From contig NZ_CP051302.1 of NCBI RefSeq assembly GCF_024181405.1, positions 1,612,001 through 1,676,000 on the forward strand: DNA of 64,000 nucleotides, written 5' to 3'. The notes below the pieces were generated by a model. It was not told where the DNA came from. It ran no database searches and saw nothing but the letters and a program-made list of their open reading frames with translations. The DNA comes from Treponema denticola (GTDB lineage: Bacteria; Spirochaetota; Spirochaetia; Treponematales; Treponemataceae). A program made the position numbers and the translations under genes. Position 1 is the first letter of the stretch; each line of letters opens with the position of its first letter. Below are positions 18,984-28,421 of the stretch, piece by piece.

Positions 18984-20075
18984 TTACTTTTGTTCTTCAT
19001 CCTTCATGCTTTTTTCAATTTGTTTTACATAGTCTTCGCCCCAGTAATCGCAGAGGATTGCGTAGGCTTCGGCTTGGAGACAGCCGGTAAAGTCACGCTT
19101 CAATTTGCTTATAATTTTTTTAAGCTGGTTATTGCAGGCGATGCGTAATTCATCTATATATTTTTCGTCAAGGGGATGCTCATGAATATAGGAAAAAATA
19201 AGGGTAAAGACAGAGGAAGCGGAGCAGATTTTTTCCCAGCGATCGAGGCTTGTAACTTGAACAGCTGAAGATATACCCGTATCGTTAATATAATTATATA
19301 CAAAAGAATCGATGCCGTAGTACGAGGGCTTTTTTAAAAGCACAAAAAAATACAACAAGAGGTCTTCGGACATAATACAAAAAATATTGGGAAGTTCGGC
19401 ATATACCTCTTGTAAAAGGCTGGTACGAAATAGTTTAGCACATAAAAAACCTGAGTGTTCTTTTTTAATTAAAAAATTTTCAAGAACTTCGTTTCCCGAA
19501 AGAAAACCCGAATGTATCGACTGCACGCTTTTTGAAAAAGCGTCGAATCTTTCCGCATTTTTTTTATCTGCCGTATCGAACTGAGGAACTGACAGCCGCA
19601 TTTTGCCGTGAATAATATCGGCTGCATCGGAAAGATTTCCGTTGCCGGAAGCAAGCAGTCCATTATAAAAGACCAAAAGAGAATCGCTGGGCAGGGTATC
19701 GTCCGGGTCAGCAAAGAAAATGTAGGAACCGGAAGCGGCATTTGCCGCCGTTCTGCGAGCTTCAAAAAGTCCCAGATTTTTGCGGTGTTCCAAAAGAGTC
19801 AGAGTAATACCGAGGTTTTTAAACTTTTTTTTATAGGGTTTAAGGATTTTAGGTAAAGCATCACCGCCAGGACTTCCATCATTTACGATGAGCACTTCTA
19901 TGGGCAAGGTATCTTTATTATTCGAAAAAAAGCCGCTCTTTTGAACGGCGTTTTTAAGCAGCAGGTTCTGAGCTAAAATACTATCCAAAAGAGCAGGCAA
20001 AGAGCTTTCCGTTCCGTAAACCGGAACGGAAAGACTTATAAGGGGCCTATTCACTTGTCCAGATGAATGAGCCAC
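18984..20075 (-). CDS. Family 2 glycosyltransferase
   Basis: This 363-residue protein has the GT-A fold of family 2: ISLSVPVYGTESSLPALLDSIL, VEVLIVNDGSPGGD for nucleotide-sugar binding, NLGLFEARRTAANAASG, and the DxD-type FADPDDTLP. It lacks membrane segments, so it should act in the cytoplasm on a lipid or protein acceptor. Its first 29 nt overlap the end of the preceding lipoprotein gene on the same strand, implying translational coupling. Donor and acceptor sugars are unknown. Confidence 0.85.
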   Translation of the reverse strand: MAHSSGQVNRPLISLSVPVYGTESSLPALLDSILAQNLLLKNAVQKSGFFSNNKDTLPIEVLIVNDGSPGGDALPKILKPYKKKFKNLGITLTLLEHRKNLGLFEARRTAANAASGSYIFFADPDDTLPSDSLLVFYNGLLASGNGNLSDAADIIHGKMRLSVPQFDTADKKNAERFDAFSKSVQSIHSGFLSGNEVLENFLIKKEHSGFLCAKLFRTSLLQEVYAELPNIFCIMSEDLLLYFFVLLKKPSYYGIDSFVYNYINDTGISSAVQVTSLDRWEKICSASSVFTLIFSYIHEHPLDEKYIDELRIACNNQLKKIISKLKRDFTGCLQAEAYAILCDYWGEDYVKQIEKSMKDEEQK

Positions 20076-22530
20076 CGGAATAGTTCAATTGTTTTGAGAA
20101 ATTGATTATAGCATGAGTAACCGTTTCATCAGGATGAGCCCAGTTTCCTATATCAAATACAAACACCTTATTTTTATTTCTGGGAGTCGTTTCCTTACCG
20201 TAATAGCCGTCGGAAGCTATAACGAGTTTCTTTGGCTTAACTGCAATAAATCGGTAGGGGGCGAATTCTCCAGACGTTGCAGGCCTAAGACCGTCGTTTT
20301 TATACAATACAACAACATAAGAACCAAGGGATTTGGTATTCCCGATTTTAAGCAGTTTACCGCCTATAAACACCTCCGTTGCTTTGGAAAAAATGTCCTT
20401 TATATATCCCTTTTGGTTAGTTGTAAGACCGTATAATACGCCGTCTGAAATATAGAGAGCATTGAGGTCTTCATTGATGTATGCGTTTGCCTGTTCCGCT
20501 GTCCAATGAGAAGGAGGAACCACAACATTAGGATAGTTTGTCGATGTTTCATTAACAACGGTTACGGTTTCAACAGCACTAATAATTGCCGGAGAGCCAA
20601 GCGATTGATGCGCATATTTTTTAACCGTAATCTTGTATTTTTCATTGGGAGAATCCTTACCCGTTACGGTTTTTACCGCAACAAAAATGCCGTCCTTATT
20701 TGCCGCCATTGCAGTAACGGTATCATTCTGGCCTAAATCAGAGAGTGTTATGTTCCTTTGTTGGGCAGCATGAGTAAAATCATCGGTATACCATGCAAGC
20801 CGCCCTATGTTGTGACCATGTCCGGACTCAAAATAGTAGAACAAAATTGTTTTTCCTGCATCGTCAGGTACGGACGAAACGGAAACTGCAATAGTCGTCG
20901 GTTTCTCGGATATATCCTTTTCTCCGTCAGTCTCATAGTTTCCGTCATCTTCTAATACATATCGGTATAATTTTTCATTGTTATCTTTACCCGAAACATA
21001 GAAATTTCCTGCGCTGTCATAACAAAATACGTCGCTATATAAAACACCGCTGGACTCGTGGACGCTGGAAGTTATAAACGGATTAGCCCCTGACAAGTCC
21101 TCATCACCTTTTTCTACCTGATAGTAATTCATCCCACTTCTTGAGGAGCCGTCATATAAAGATTCCCACACCACAGTCTTCGTATTGGGCGTTCGCCATT
21201 CTTTCCATTCGTTATACCACTTTGCAGGCCCGGCATCACTAAAACTCAAAGCGTTTGTTGCAATATTAATGGCTGCTATACGGTTGCGGTTTTTAACGAT
21301 CCGGGAACCTGCGGGAGTATCGACGGCATCGAAGCCGTCATCGGCTATGTAGATGTTTTCGTCGTCAAAACCGATTACCTTTACCGCCCCGTAAAAATTT
21401 TCGGAATAATAAGAGGCGGGCACTGCCCGATTTTCAAAGCCTACGCTGTTTGAAAAACCGATTTTTACATGATTCCCCGCCAAATTGTTTATATTATAGC
21501 GGACAACCCCGCCTAAAGAGTAAAGGTTAGGATCACTTGATGTTATACTTTCATTAACTGTATTAAAAAGCACATATACATAATCGCCGCGGATAAAAAT
21601 ATCTTTTACTTCTGATGGCTTGCAATGGTGAATATCAATATGAGAATTAATCAGAATGTCTGAATGAGATCCCCCGGTCAAACTTGCGGCATTTATTATG
21701 TTGTTAGGAGGTAGTGGTGGTAGTGGTGGTGGTGGGCTACTTACACGCAGCCATGCAACTCTGCCGTTATCTACGGCAAAAGGCTTGCTCACAGAGGCAG
21801 GGGAACCGGAAACAGTACCAGAACTCAAATCGTTCTCATTTATTTCCTTTAAGCCTCCACCTATCCCGTACATTTTCCCCGTTGTATAATCGTTTGCGAG
21901 AAATTCGATCGTCGTTGTTGCCGGATGGACATCAAGTTCACCCTCACTCGTATAACGGACAAGATAGGTATCGTTGGGTTTATATCTGACATAAAGACGT
22001 CCCTTACTGTCGCGGCCAAAGCTGTACTCTTCATTTGAAACGGGAGCATTAATTTCTTTTCCGCCCATGTAGAATTTTAACTCATAGGCATCTTGCCCCG
22101 AAACCTTGATTTTTTTCTGTGTAAACAAAAGATTGTTTAAACCTGAAATTTTTTTGTTTAAGAGAACGGTTACCTTATTCTGACCTGAGGCTACGGTGTG
22201 AGAAGCCCTTCCCGACCATTGACCGGATGGGTTAATTGCCGTAACTATTATCTCTATCTTTTCACCGATAGGTACAAGCTCAACCAGTGACTTGGGTTCT
22301 TCGGCACTTAGTTCTCTTGTTACCGTGTAGCCGTCTTCTCTGATTATATTGATTTTCATAGGAGAAGACGAAAGAACGGGAAGCCCGTTAGCATCCAAGG
22401 CTCTGGCACCGTCGGGCAGGGTTCCGTCAAAGTTCACAATAAGCTCGCCGTATTCTTCTTTTAAAAACAAATTACAGGATGACACCATCAAAACAAGTAT
22501 CATCAAAATAAAAATTAATGTCTTTTTCAT
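20047..22530 (-). CDS. Large lipoprotein of unknown function
   Basis: The start at 22530 has GGAGG 5 nt upstream; an in-frame ATG at 22548 has none. The 827-residue product has a signal peptide with lipobox VSSC (Cys19). Then comes ELIVNFDGTLPDGARALD, a start typical of a treponemal paralogous lipoprotein family, a predicted Ig-like part (about 30-130), and a long region with many repeated beta-strand segments that resemble propeller blades (ENIYIADDGF, NFYVSGKDNNEKLYRY, GIFVAVKTV). A proline run (PPPPLPPLPP) near residue 275 is encoded by a GGT/GGA repeat. It is probably surface or periplasmic. No enzyme motif was seen. Confidence 0.75.
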   Translation of the reverse strand: MKKTLIFILMILVLMVSSCNLFLKEEYGELIVNFDGTLPDGARALDANGLPVLSSSPMKINIIREDGYTVTRELSAEEPKSLVELVPIGEKIEIIVTAINPSGQWSGRASHTVASGQNKVTVLLNKKISGLNNLLFTQKKIKVSGQDAYELKFYMGGKEINAPVSNEEYSFGRDSKGRLYVRYKPNDTYLVRYTSEGELDVHPATTTIEFLANDYTTGKMYGIGGGLKEINENDLSSGTVSGSPASVSKPFAVDNGRVAWLRVSSPPPPLPPLPPNNIINAASLTGGSHSDILINSHIDIHHCKPSEVKDIFIRGDYVYVLFNTVNESITSSDPNLYSLGGVVRYNINNLAGNHVKIGFSNSVGFENRAVPASYYSENFYGAVKVIGFDDENIYIADDGFDAVDTPAGSRIVKNRNRIAAINIATNALSFSDAGPAKWYNEWKEWRTPNTKTVVWESLYDGSSRSGMNYYQVEKGDEDLSGANPFITSSVHESSGVLYSDVFCYDSAGNFYVSGKDNNEKLYRYVLEDDGNYETDGEKDISEKPTTIAVSVSSVPDDAGKTILFYYFESGHGHNIGRLAWYTDDFTHAAQQRNITLSDLGQNDTVTAMAANKDGIFVAVKTVTGKDSPNEKYKITVKKYAHQSLGSPAIISAVETVTVVNETSTNYPNVVVPPSHWTAEQANAYINEDLNALYISDGVLYGLTTNQKGYIKDIFSKATEVFIGGKLLKIGNTKSLGSYVVVLYKNDGLRPATSGEFAPYRFIAVKPKKLVIASDGYYGKETTPRNKNKVFVFDIGNWAHPDETVTHAIINFSKQLNYSGGSFIWTSE
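21706..21735. repeat. GGT-rich trinucleotide tract encoding polyproline
   Basis: About ten near-identical GGT/AGT/GGA triplets on the + strand encode PPPPLPPLPP in the lipoprotein on the other strand. Slippage would change the linker length in frame without disrupting the gene. Confidence 0.6.
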
Positions 22531-22709
22531 AAAAACCTCCCAAAACAAAGGTCAATTTTTGAATATAACCGCAAGGGACGAAAAAAACGCTAAAATTTTT
22601 AATTGCATTTATTTATAAATTGCTTACACAGCCTTAGCGGTTTACTCCCATCTTCTGTTCTTCCATTATACATCAAAAAAATTAAAATACCAAGCAAAAT
22701 TTGGAAAAA

Positions 22710-23450
22710 TTACAAGCTTTTTATGACCTTTGTCATCTCATCAAGTCCGGCAACCTCGATACTGTCCTCAGGCGGATAGAGGGCTCCTCCATAATAGATT
22801 GAAGGATTTGCCTTGGTAGACGGTTCCTCTCTCCGTTTTAGGGCTGCAAAATGAATCTGATCAACACCGGTAAGTTTGATTATTTTTGAAGCGTTTTTTT
22901 CGGTAATTCCGCCGCCGGGTAAAATTTCGATTCGGCCTTTTGCACGTTTTACCATTTTGGCAATTAAATCGGCACCCTCATAGGCTGTAGGCTCTTGCCC
23001 GCTCGTTAAAACTCTTGTAAATCCTAAAGAAATAAGCTCATCCAGGGCCTTTAAGGGATCAGGGACCACATCAATGGCTCTGTGAAAAACCTTATCCCTG
23101 CTTCCTGCAATTTTTATCAAAGCTTCACACCGTTTTTCATCGATGGTTCCGTCTTTTTTTAAAAAACCGAAGACAAGACCGTCTGCTCCGTTATCTATAA
23201 AAAGTTTTGCATCTTCAAGCATAGTCTTATATTCATAAGAAGAATAAAAAAAACCGGCTGCTCTGGGCCTTACCATGGCCATAACCTCAAGATGGGTTTC
23301 CTTTTTAACCAACTTTAAGGTTCCAAGAGAGGGAGTCAAGCCTCCCAAAAAAAGAGAAGAATTAAGTTCAATCCTTGAAGCTCCTACCTTTTCCGCCAAG
23401 ACGGCATCCTCAAAGGATCCCGCACAAATTTCTATTTTAACATTTTTCAT
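22710..23450 (-). CDS. cutC: CutC family protein (copper homeostasis)
   Basis: This 246-residue TIM-barrel protein matches CutC: KIEICAGSFEDAVLAEKVGASRIELNSSL, GGLTPSLGTLKL, MVRPRAAGFFYSSYE, FHRAIDVVPDP, RVLTSGQEPTAYEG and ILPGGGITEKNASKI. Ordered histidines and acidic residues of the barrel are kept. The reaction is still unsettled for this family. The start at 23450 is preceded by AAGGG; an in-frame ATG at 23471 is possible, given a promoter only some 15 nt further upstream. It has its own promoter. Confidence 0.9.
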   Translation of the reverse strand: MKNVKIEICAGSFEDAVLAEKVGASRIELNSSLFLGGLTPSLGTLKLVKKETHLEVMAMVRPRAAGFFYSSYEYKTMLEDAKLFIDNGADGLVFGFLKKDGTIDEKRCEALIKIAGSRDKVFHRAIDVVPDPLKALDELISLGFTRVLTSGQEPTAYEGADLIAKMVKRAKGRIEILPGGGITEKNASKIIKLTGVDQIHFAALKRREEPSTKANPSIYYGGALYPPEDSIEVAGLDEMTKVIKSL

Positions 23451-23485
23451 ATAAATACCCTTATTGGCCATTAACGGCCTTTCCT

Positions 23486-23514
23486 ATTTTAAAAAATGAA
23501 GACGAAAATGTCAA
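23486..23514 (-). promoter_or_regulatory. Promoter of cutC
   Basis: On the complement TTGACA (23509-23514) and TAAAAT (23486-23491) are 17 bp apart. A GGCC-n-GGCC imperfect palindrome lies just downstream around 23466-23479. Confidence 0.5.
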
Positions 23515-23530
23515 CATCAAAGACAAGCTA

Positions 23531-23559
23531 TTGTCAAGAAACAAATAAAAGGTTACAAT
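23531..23559 (+). promoter_or_regulatory. Promoter of coiled-coil/parE pair, predicted leaderless
   Basis: TTGTCA (23531-23536) and TACAAT (23554-23559) are 17 bp apart. The expected start falls at about 23566, the A of the ATG. Confidence 0.55.
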
Positions 23560-23565
23560 GAAAAA

Positions 23566-24786
23566 ATGAATAAGAGTAATAAAACAATCCCTGTTCTTTT
23601 AAAGGAATTAAAAGACCTTGAATCAAAACTGACGGAAGCTTATAAACAGCTTGGAAATAAACTCATCAAAGATACGGCAGATCCTGTTGCAGAAGCAAAC
23701 GGGGTTTCTCAAGAAAATTTTCTTCAATGGCAAAAGCTGCATGACGAAAGAAAATTTTGTACTGAAAGCGTTTTGGACATAAAAAACAACAATACCCGCC
23801 TTTCAGAATTGGACAGCTTTAAAAAACAGATAAAAGACAGGCTCTCGGATACAAAAAAAGAAACGGAAAAAATAAAGGGAGTTTTTTTACTCAAACTTTA
23901 CAAAGATTTTTTGCCTCAGTGTGCAGCTCTTTTTGATTCTCTATCTGCCGAAATACACACGGAAGAAGCAAAAATACATGAGGCCCAAGAAAAAATAGAA
24001 ACCTTAAACGCCGAGAAAAAGGATGCAAACTTTTTTGCTAAGATCGGCATCTCGGGCAAGATTTCTTCCCAGGAATTAAAGGTAAAAAATTCCGAAAAAA
24101 AGATTAAAAATATTTTAACAAAATCGGATATAGATATTTACAATTCTCAAGAAGTAAAAGCTCTTTATGATGAAGATAAGCTTTCATCCGAACTTAAAAA
24201 AACTTTCGAAGAAATTTTAAAGCTCGGTACCGACTTAAGCGATTCGGAAAGCCGCCTCAAAATGATAGATGAGGAAACAGGCTTTGTTACTCAAAAATTA
24301 GCCGATGCCGGTGCAGACAAAAATTCAAAAAAACGGATCGATAACTTTACAAGCAGAATAAAAGAAATAGACGAAAAAATAGACCTTATTTTGGAATCTG
24401 CCGGTCTAAAATACACGGAAAATTTTTACTCGCCGGAAGGAGATTCGGCTCTTGGGGAAAATCCTTCAGATGTCGAACTTGGAAAATATGCAGAATATCT
24501 AAAAAAGGCCGGTAAATACCTAAAAGAAATAAGCAAAACAAAATACAATATAGAATTTTGCGAGATAATGCAAAAAATTAGAGCGGAAGAAAATCAAATT
24601 CAAAATCTTAACCGCACAATCAAGAATTGCGAAAACGCCATAAAGGAAGCCGAAAAGAAAATAGGCAACTCTGAAACGGCCATCAAAAACTCGGAAGCTA
24701 AGATAGCCGATTTAAAAGACTTCGCAGCCGGACTTGAAGAAAAGTTTTTGGATAAAACCTCTGAACAGGTTACGGAGGAAGAGTAA
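23566..24786 (+). CDS. Cytoplasmic coiled-coil protein of unknown function
   Basis: This 406-residue, Lys/Glu-rich protein has no signal peptide or membrane segment. Long predicted coiled coils cover residues about 1-170 (heptads in KELKDLESKLTEAYKQLG) and about 320-400 (NRTIKNCENAIKEAEKKIG). I do not recognise a family. Its stop overlaps the ATG of the topoisomerase subunit gene (TAATG), so the two are translationally coupled; a role in chromosome handling is only suggested by this. The predicted transcript begins at the ATG. Confidence 0.7.
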   Translation: MNKSNKTIPVLLKELKDLESKLTEAYKQLGNKLIKDTADPVAEANGVSQENFLQWQKLHDERKFCTESVLDIKNNNTRLSELDSFKKQIKDRLSDTKKETEKIKGVFLLKLYKDFLPQCAALFDSLSAEIHTEEAKIHEAQEKIETLNAEKKDANFFAKIGISGKISSQELKVKNSEKKIKNILTKSDIDIYNSQEVKALYDEDKLSSELKKTFEEILKLGTDLSDSESRLKMIDEETGFVTQKLADAGADKNSKKRIDNFTSRIKEIDEKIDLILESAGLKYTENFYSPEGDSALGENPSDVELGKYAEYLKKAGKYLKEISKTKYNIEFCEIMQKIRAEENQIQNLNRTIKNCENAIKEAEKKIGNSETAIKNSEAKIADLKDFAAGLEEKFLDKTSEQVTEEE

Positions 24787-26603
24787 TGGCAACAAAAAAA
24801 GCTGTTTACGATGAGTCCAAAATAAAAACCTTGAGCTCCCTTGAACACATCCGTTTGAGAACAGGTATGTACATAGGCCGCTTAGGCGACGGCTCAAATC
24901 CCGATGACGGTATCTATATCCTCGTAAAAGAGGTTATAGACAACTCGATAGACGAGTTTATAATGGGAAACGGCTCCCGCATAGAGATTCAACAAGAAGA
25001 AAACAAGATAACGGTCCGCGACTTCGGGCGGGGTATTCCTTTAGGAAAATTGGTAGAATGTGTTTCGGTTATAAATACCGGTGCAAAATATAACGATGAT
25101 GTCTTTCAGTTTTCGGTCGGCTTAAACGGAGTCGGAACAAAGGCTGTAAATGCCCTTTCGGAACATTTTAGGGTTGTAGCCGTGCGGGACGGCAAATATG
25201 CCGAAGCAATCTTTGAAAGAGGAAAGCTTGTAAGCGAAAAAAGCGGAAACACAAAGCCCGGAATCAAAAACGGAACTCTGGTAGAATTCATTCCCGATAC
25301 AAAAATTTTCGGGGACTATAAATTCAATTTGGACTTTATCGAAAAAAGAATTTGGAACTATGCCTATTTAAACTCAGGCCTTACCTTGAGTTTTAACGGA
25401 AAACTTTTTAAATCCGAAAACGGTCTTTTGGACTTGCTTGAATCCAATGTAGGAGCTTCAACAATTTATGAGGTCTGCCGATTCAAGGAAAAACAGCTTG
25501 AGTTTGCTTTTTCGCACACAAACAATTACGGCGAAACCTACTACTCCTTTGTAAACGGACAATACACTTCCGACGGCGGAACCCACCTTTCGGCTTTTAA
25601 GGAAGGCTTATTAAAAGGCATTAACGAATATTTTAGAAAGAACTATAAGAGCGAAGACGTAAGAGAGGGAACCTGTGCTGCCGTTTCAGTAAAAATTCAA
25701 GCTCCCGTCTTCGAAAGCCAGACAAAGAACAAGCTAGGCAACACCGAGGTACGCTCTTGGATAGTCAACGATACAAAGTCGGCAGTAGTTGAATGGCTGC
25801 AAAAAAATGCGGACTCTGCCGCAAAACTTGAAAGCAAGATAATTGCCAACGAAAAACTCCGCACCGAGCTTAACACGGTAAAAAAAGAAGCAAAGGCAGC
25901 AGCAAAAAAAATTGCCATAAAGATTCCGAAATTAAAGGACTGTAAATTCCATTTAGGAGACGGAAAATTCGGTGAAGACACCATGATCTTCATCACCGAA
26001 GGAGACTCGGCTACAGGGGCAATGGTTTCAAGCAGGGATGTTTTAACGCAGGCAATTTTTTCTCTTCGAGGAAAACCCGAAAACATGTACGGCAAAAAAC
26101 GGGCTCAGATATACAAAAACGCCGAGCTTTATAATATGATGATGGCCCTGGGCATCGAAAACGATATTGAGGGCTTGCGCTACTCTAAAATCGTAATCGC
26201 AACTGATGCGGATAACGACGGCTTTCATATCCGTAACCTGCTTTTAACATTCTTTTTAAGCTATTTTGAAGAGCTGGTTACCTCAGGACGGGTTCATATC
26301 TTAGAAACTCCCCTATTCAGGGTACGCACCAAAAAAGAGACAAACTATTGCTATTCCGAAAAAGAAAGAGATGAGGCCGTAAGCCGCCTTGGGGCTTCTT
26401 CCGAAATTACCCGCTTTAAGGGCTTGGGAGAAATAAGCCCAAAGGAATTCGGGCAATTTATCGGGCAGGATATAAAACTCCTCCCCGTAACGGTTCAAAC
26501 CCTAAAAAAAGTTCCTTCAATTTTGGAATTCTACATGGGCAAGAACACCCCCGAACGCCGCAAATTTATCATGAAAAATCTTCTGGCCGAGATAGACGCT
26601 TAA
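24786..26603 (+). CDS. parE: Type IIA topoisomerase B subunit (ParE-like)
   Basis: This 605-residue protein holds a GHKL ATPase (VKEVIDNSIDEF, RDFGRGIPL, SVGLNGVGTKAVNAL), a transducer domain with QTKNKLGN, and a TOPRIM domain with FITEGDSATGAM and the metal acidic pair in ATDADNDGFHIRNLL. It matches the length of ParE rather than GyrB of enterobacterial type. No parC/gyrA gene follows; instead the convergent tcdA gene overlaps its last 35 bp. It relaxes or decatenates DNA with an A subunit encoded elsewhere. Whether it is ParE or a second GyrB-like subunit needs phylogeny, but ParE is likely. Confidence 0.85.
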   Translation: MATKKAVYDESKIKTLSSLEHIRLRTGMYIGRLGDGSNPDDGIYILVKEVIDNSIDEFIMGNGSRIEIQQEENKITVRDFGRGIPLGKLVECVSVINTGAKYNDDVFQFSVGLNGVGTKAVNALSEHFRVVAVRDGKYAEAIFERGKLVSEKSGNTKPGIKNGTLVEFIPDTKIFGDYKFNLDFIEKRIWNYAYLNSGLTLSFNGKLFKSENGLLDLLESNVGASTIYEVCRFKEKQLEFAFSHTNNYGETYYSFVNGQYTSDGGTHLSAFKEGLLKGINEYFRKNYKSEDVREGTCAAVSVKIQAPVFESQTKNKLGNTEVRSWIVNDTKSAVVEWLQKNADSAAKLESKIIANEKLRTELNTVKKEAKAAAKKIAIKIPKLKDCKFHLGDGKFGEDTMIFITEGDSATGAMVSSRDVLTQAIFSLRGKPENMYGKKRAQIYKNAELYNMMMALGIENDIEGLRYSKIVIATDADNDGFHIRNLLLTFFLSYFEELVTSGRVHILETPLFRVRTKKETNYCYSEKERDEAVSRLGASSEITRFKGLGEISPKEFGQFIGQDIKLLPVTVQTLKKVPSILEFYMGKNTPERRKFIMKNLLAEIDA

Positions 26604-27282
26604 TTACCTCTCCGGCGATTAAAAGTCCGGCGATTGAGGGCACCCATGCAGCCGAAGCCGGAGGGTTTTGTTTTACGGTACATTCGGTTTTAGAATAAAG
26701 CACCTTCAAGTGCTTAACATTCCTTTTTTTAAGCTCGGTACGCATTATTTTACAAAGGGGGCAGACACTTGTTCTGTAAATATCTGCAAATTCAAAATCG
26801 GCGTTTAGACGGTTTCCGCAGCCCATCGCCGAAATAAGCGGTACCTCATTTTTTTCGGCTTCGGCTGCAAGAAAAAGTTTTAGGGCTATTGTATCGACGG
26901 CATCAACTATAAAATCTACCCTTTTAAAAAAATCTTCGCCTAAAATTTTATAAAAATTATCGGGCAGGATAAAGGAACTTACAGCTTTTATTTTACATGC
27001 CGGATTTATATCGGCAATACGCTCCATTGCAATTTCGGTCTTAGCTTTTCCGATGGTAGAATAAAGGGCATAAAGCTGACGGTTGATATTGCTTTCTTCT
27101 ATCTTGTCGCCGTCAATCAAAATAAGTTGCCCTGCCCCGTTTTGGGCAACCCCGCTTCGAGCAAGAGCCTCGGCAGTATAGCTTCCCACGCCTCCCAAAC
27201 CGAAAACCGCAATCCGTGCGTCTTCAATTTTCTTTAAATTTTCAGAACCTAAAAGAGGCTCAAACCTCGATAAAAAACTCAT
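26569..27282 (-). CDS. tcdA: tRNA threonylcarbamoyladenosine dehydratase (ThiF/MoeB/E1 family)
   Basis: This 237-residue E1-like protein has the adenylation core GLGGVGSYTAEALARSGV, LIDGDKIEESNINRQLYAL and IVDAVDTIALK. Later SVCPLCKIMRTELKKRN and PPASAAWVPSIAGLLIAGEVI match TcdA (YgdL), which cyclises t6A to ct6A at tRNA position 37. It overlaps the end of the topoisomerase gene and is 20 nt after mraY on the same strand. Confidence 0.88.
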   Translation of the reverse strand: MSFLSRFEPLLGSENLKKIEDARIAVFGLGGVGSYTAEALARSGVAQNGAGQLILIDGDKIEESNINRQLYALYSTIGKAKTEIAMERIADINPACKIKAVSSFILPDNFYKILGEDFFKRVDFIVDAVDTIALKLFLAAEAEKNEVPLISAMGCGNRLNADFEFADIYRTSVCPLCKIMRTELKKRNVKHLKVLYSKTECTVKQNPPASAAWVPSIAGLLIAGEVIKRLSRPEDFS

Positions 27283-27301
27283 AGTTCTAAAAATTATAAG
27301 C

Positions 27302-28360
27302 CTATCTAATCTTAAATAGAATTCCTAAAATCACAATCGTAATTAAAATTTGGATAATCACAAATCGGATTAAAACCTGAGTCGGCGACCACTGCAAATT
27401 CTTTTTCATGTGGTCATGAAGAGGAAACCTGATGTTTTTAAAAATACGGATTTTAAAAAAGCGGAGCATAACCACTTTTAAAATACCCGTTCCTCCGTTT
27501 ATGAGGATAACGCCGCTCGTCATCAAAAGGATAAAGGGGTTCCGTGAAATAATTACCAGAACACCGATAAAAAAGCCCAAGGCTCTGGAACCTGCATCTC
27601 CCATAAGTACCTTACTCGGATAGGCATTATGCCAAAGATAGCCGGTAAGAACTCCGCAGAGGGTAAAAATCATAACAGCCCATTTTGCACCAGTGCTGAT
27701 ATTCGGAACCAAAAGATAGGCCGCAACCTTGACATGTCCCAAAACAAAGTAAAAAACTATGCCGAGGGAAACAAGGGCTAACAGAATAAGGGTTCCCGAA
27801 AGGCCGTCAACTCCGTCAGTACAGTTTGTTGTATTAATCGAAATCCACAAAATAATTATGGAAACGGCAAAGAAAACAATAGGGTGCACTTCTACAAGGT
27901 TCGATGTAAAGGGAATCCAAAAGGAAACCCTTCCTTCAAAATAGATATAAAAAATAACAAGGGCTGTTACGGCCGATAAAATAAAATCCAAGCCGCCCTT
28001 TAAATATTCTCCCCATGACTTTTCGGACCTGTCATCTAAAAAGCCTGTCAGCATAACGGCAAAGGTTATAACCAAAACAAGGCTCTGCGTAATGGTAGGT
28101 GTAATCAATAAAAAAACGCAGAGCACGAAGATGGAAATAAACACCACGCCGGCTCCCGTAGGTTTTCCTACAGCAGCTTCAGGATTTACGGTAAATTCCC
28201 GCCCTCTGTCTTTCGGCAGTTTAGAATAAAATTTAGGCAAGAGTAAAACCGTTATTAAAAAGCCCAAAAACAAGCCTAAAGAAATTAAAACGGCATAGGA
28301 TTGTAAAAGTCTCATCGGCCCGAAATAGGGACCAAGCAGTTCTGCAATATGGTATAACAT
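27302..28360 (-). CDS. mraY: Phospho-N-acetylmuramoyl-pentapeptide transferase MraY
   Basis: This 352-residue, ten-segment membrane enzyme makes lipid I from UDP-MurNAc-pentapeptide and undecaprenyl phosphate. Diagnostic stretches are VGKPTGAGVV, the metal Asp region in INTTNCTDGVDGLSG, LMGDAGSRALGFFIG and FPLHDHMKKN, the last holding the catalytic-loop His residues. It is not in a cell-wall cluster here; its neighbours are tcdA and, divergently, the DUF368 gene. The promoter -10 ends 6 nt before the ATG with no Shine-Dalgarno, so the start is predicted to be leaderless. Confidence 0.95.
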   Translation of the reverse strand: MLYHIAELLGPYFGPMRLLQSYAVLISLGLFLGFLITVLLLPKFYSKLPKDRGREFTVNPEAAVGKPTGAGVVFISIFVLCVFLLITPTITQSLVLVITFAVMLTGFLDDRSEKSWGEYLKGGLDFILSAVTALVIFYIYFEGRVSFWIPFTSNLVEVHPIVFFAVSIIILWISINTTNCTDGVDGLSGTLILLALVSLGIVFYFVLGHVKVAAYLLVPNISTGAKWAVMIFTLCGVLTGYLWHNAYPSKVLMGDAGSRALGFFIGVLVIISRNPFILLMTSGVILINGGTGILKVVMLRFFKIRIFKNIRFPLHDHMKKNLQWSPTQVLIRFVIIQILITIVILGILFKIR

Positions 28361-28366
28361 TTTTAT

Positions 28367-28417
28367 ATTATACCAAATTTTTATAGATTGTGTCTATTGT
28401 ATTGTTTATATTATAAA
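28367..28417. promoter_or_regulatory. Overlapping divergent promoters of mraY and DUF368 gene
   Basis: For mraY on the complement, TAGACA (28391-28396) and an extended TGGTATAAT (core 28367-28372) are 18 bp apart. For the DUF368 gene TTGTGT (28388-28393) and TATAAA (28412-28417) are 18 bp apart. The two -35 hexamers overlap by three bases, so RNA polymerase could occupy only one at a time. Both starts fall at or within a few bases of their ATG. Confidence 0.5.
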
Positions 28418-28421
28418 ATTT

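Noticed and set aside
21698..21989. Glycine/valine-rich plus-strand ORFs opposite the large lipoprotein
   Set aside because: They are produced by the GGT-rich tract in the other strand.
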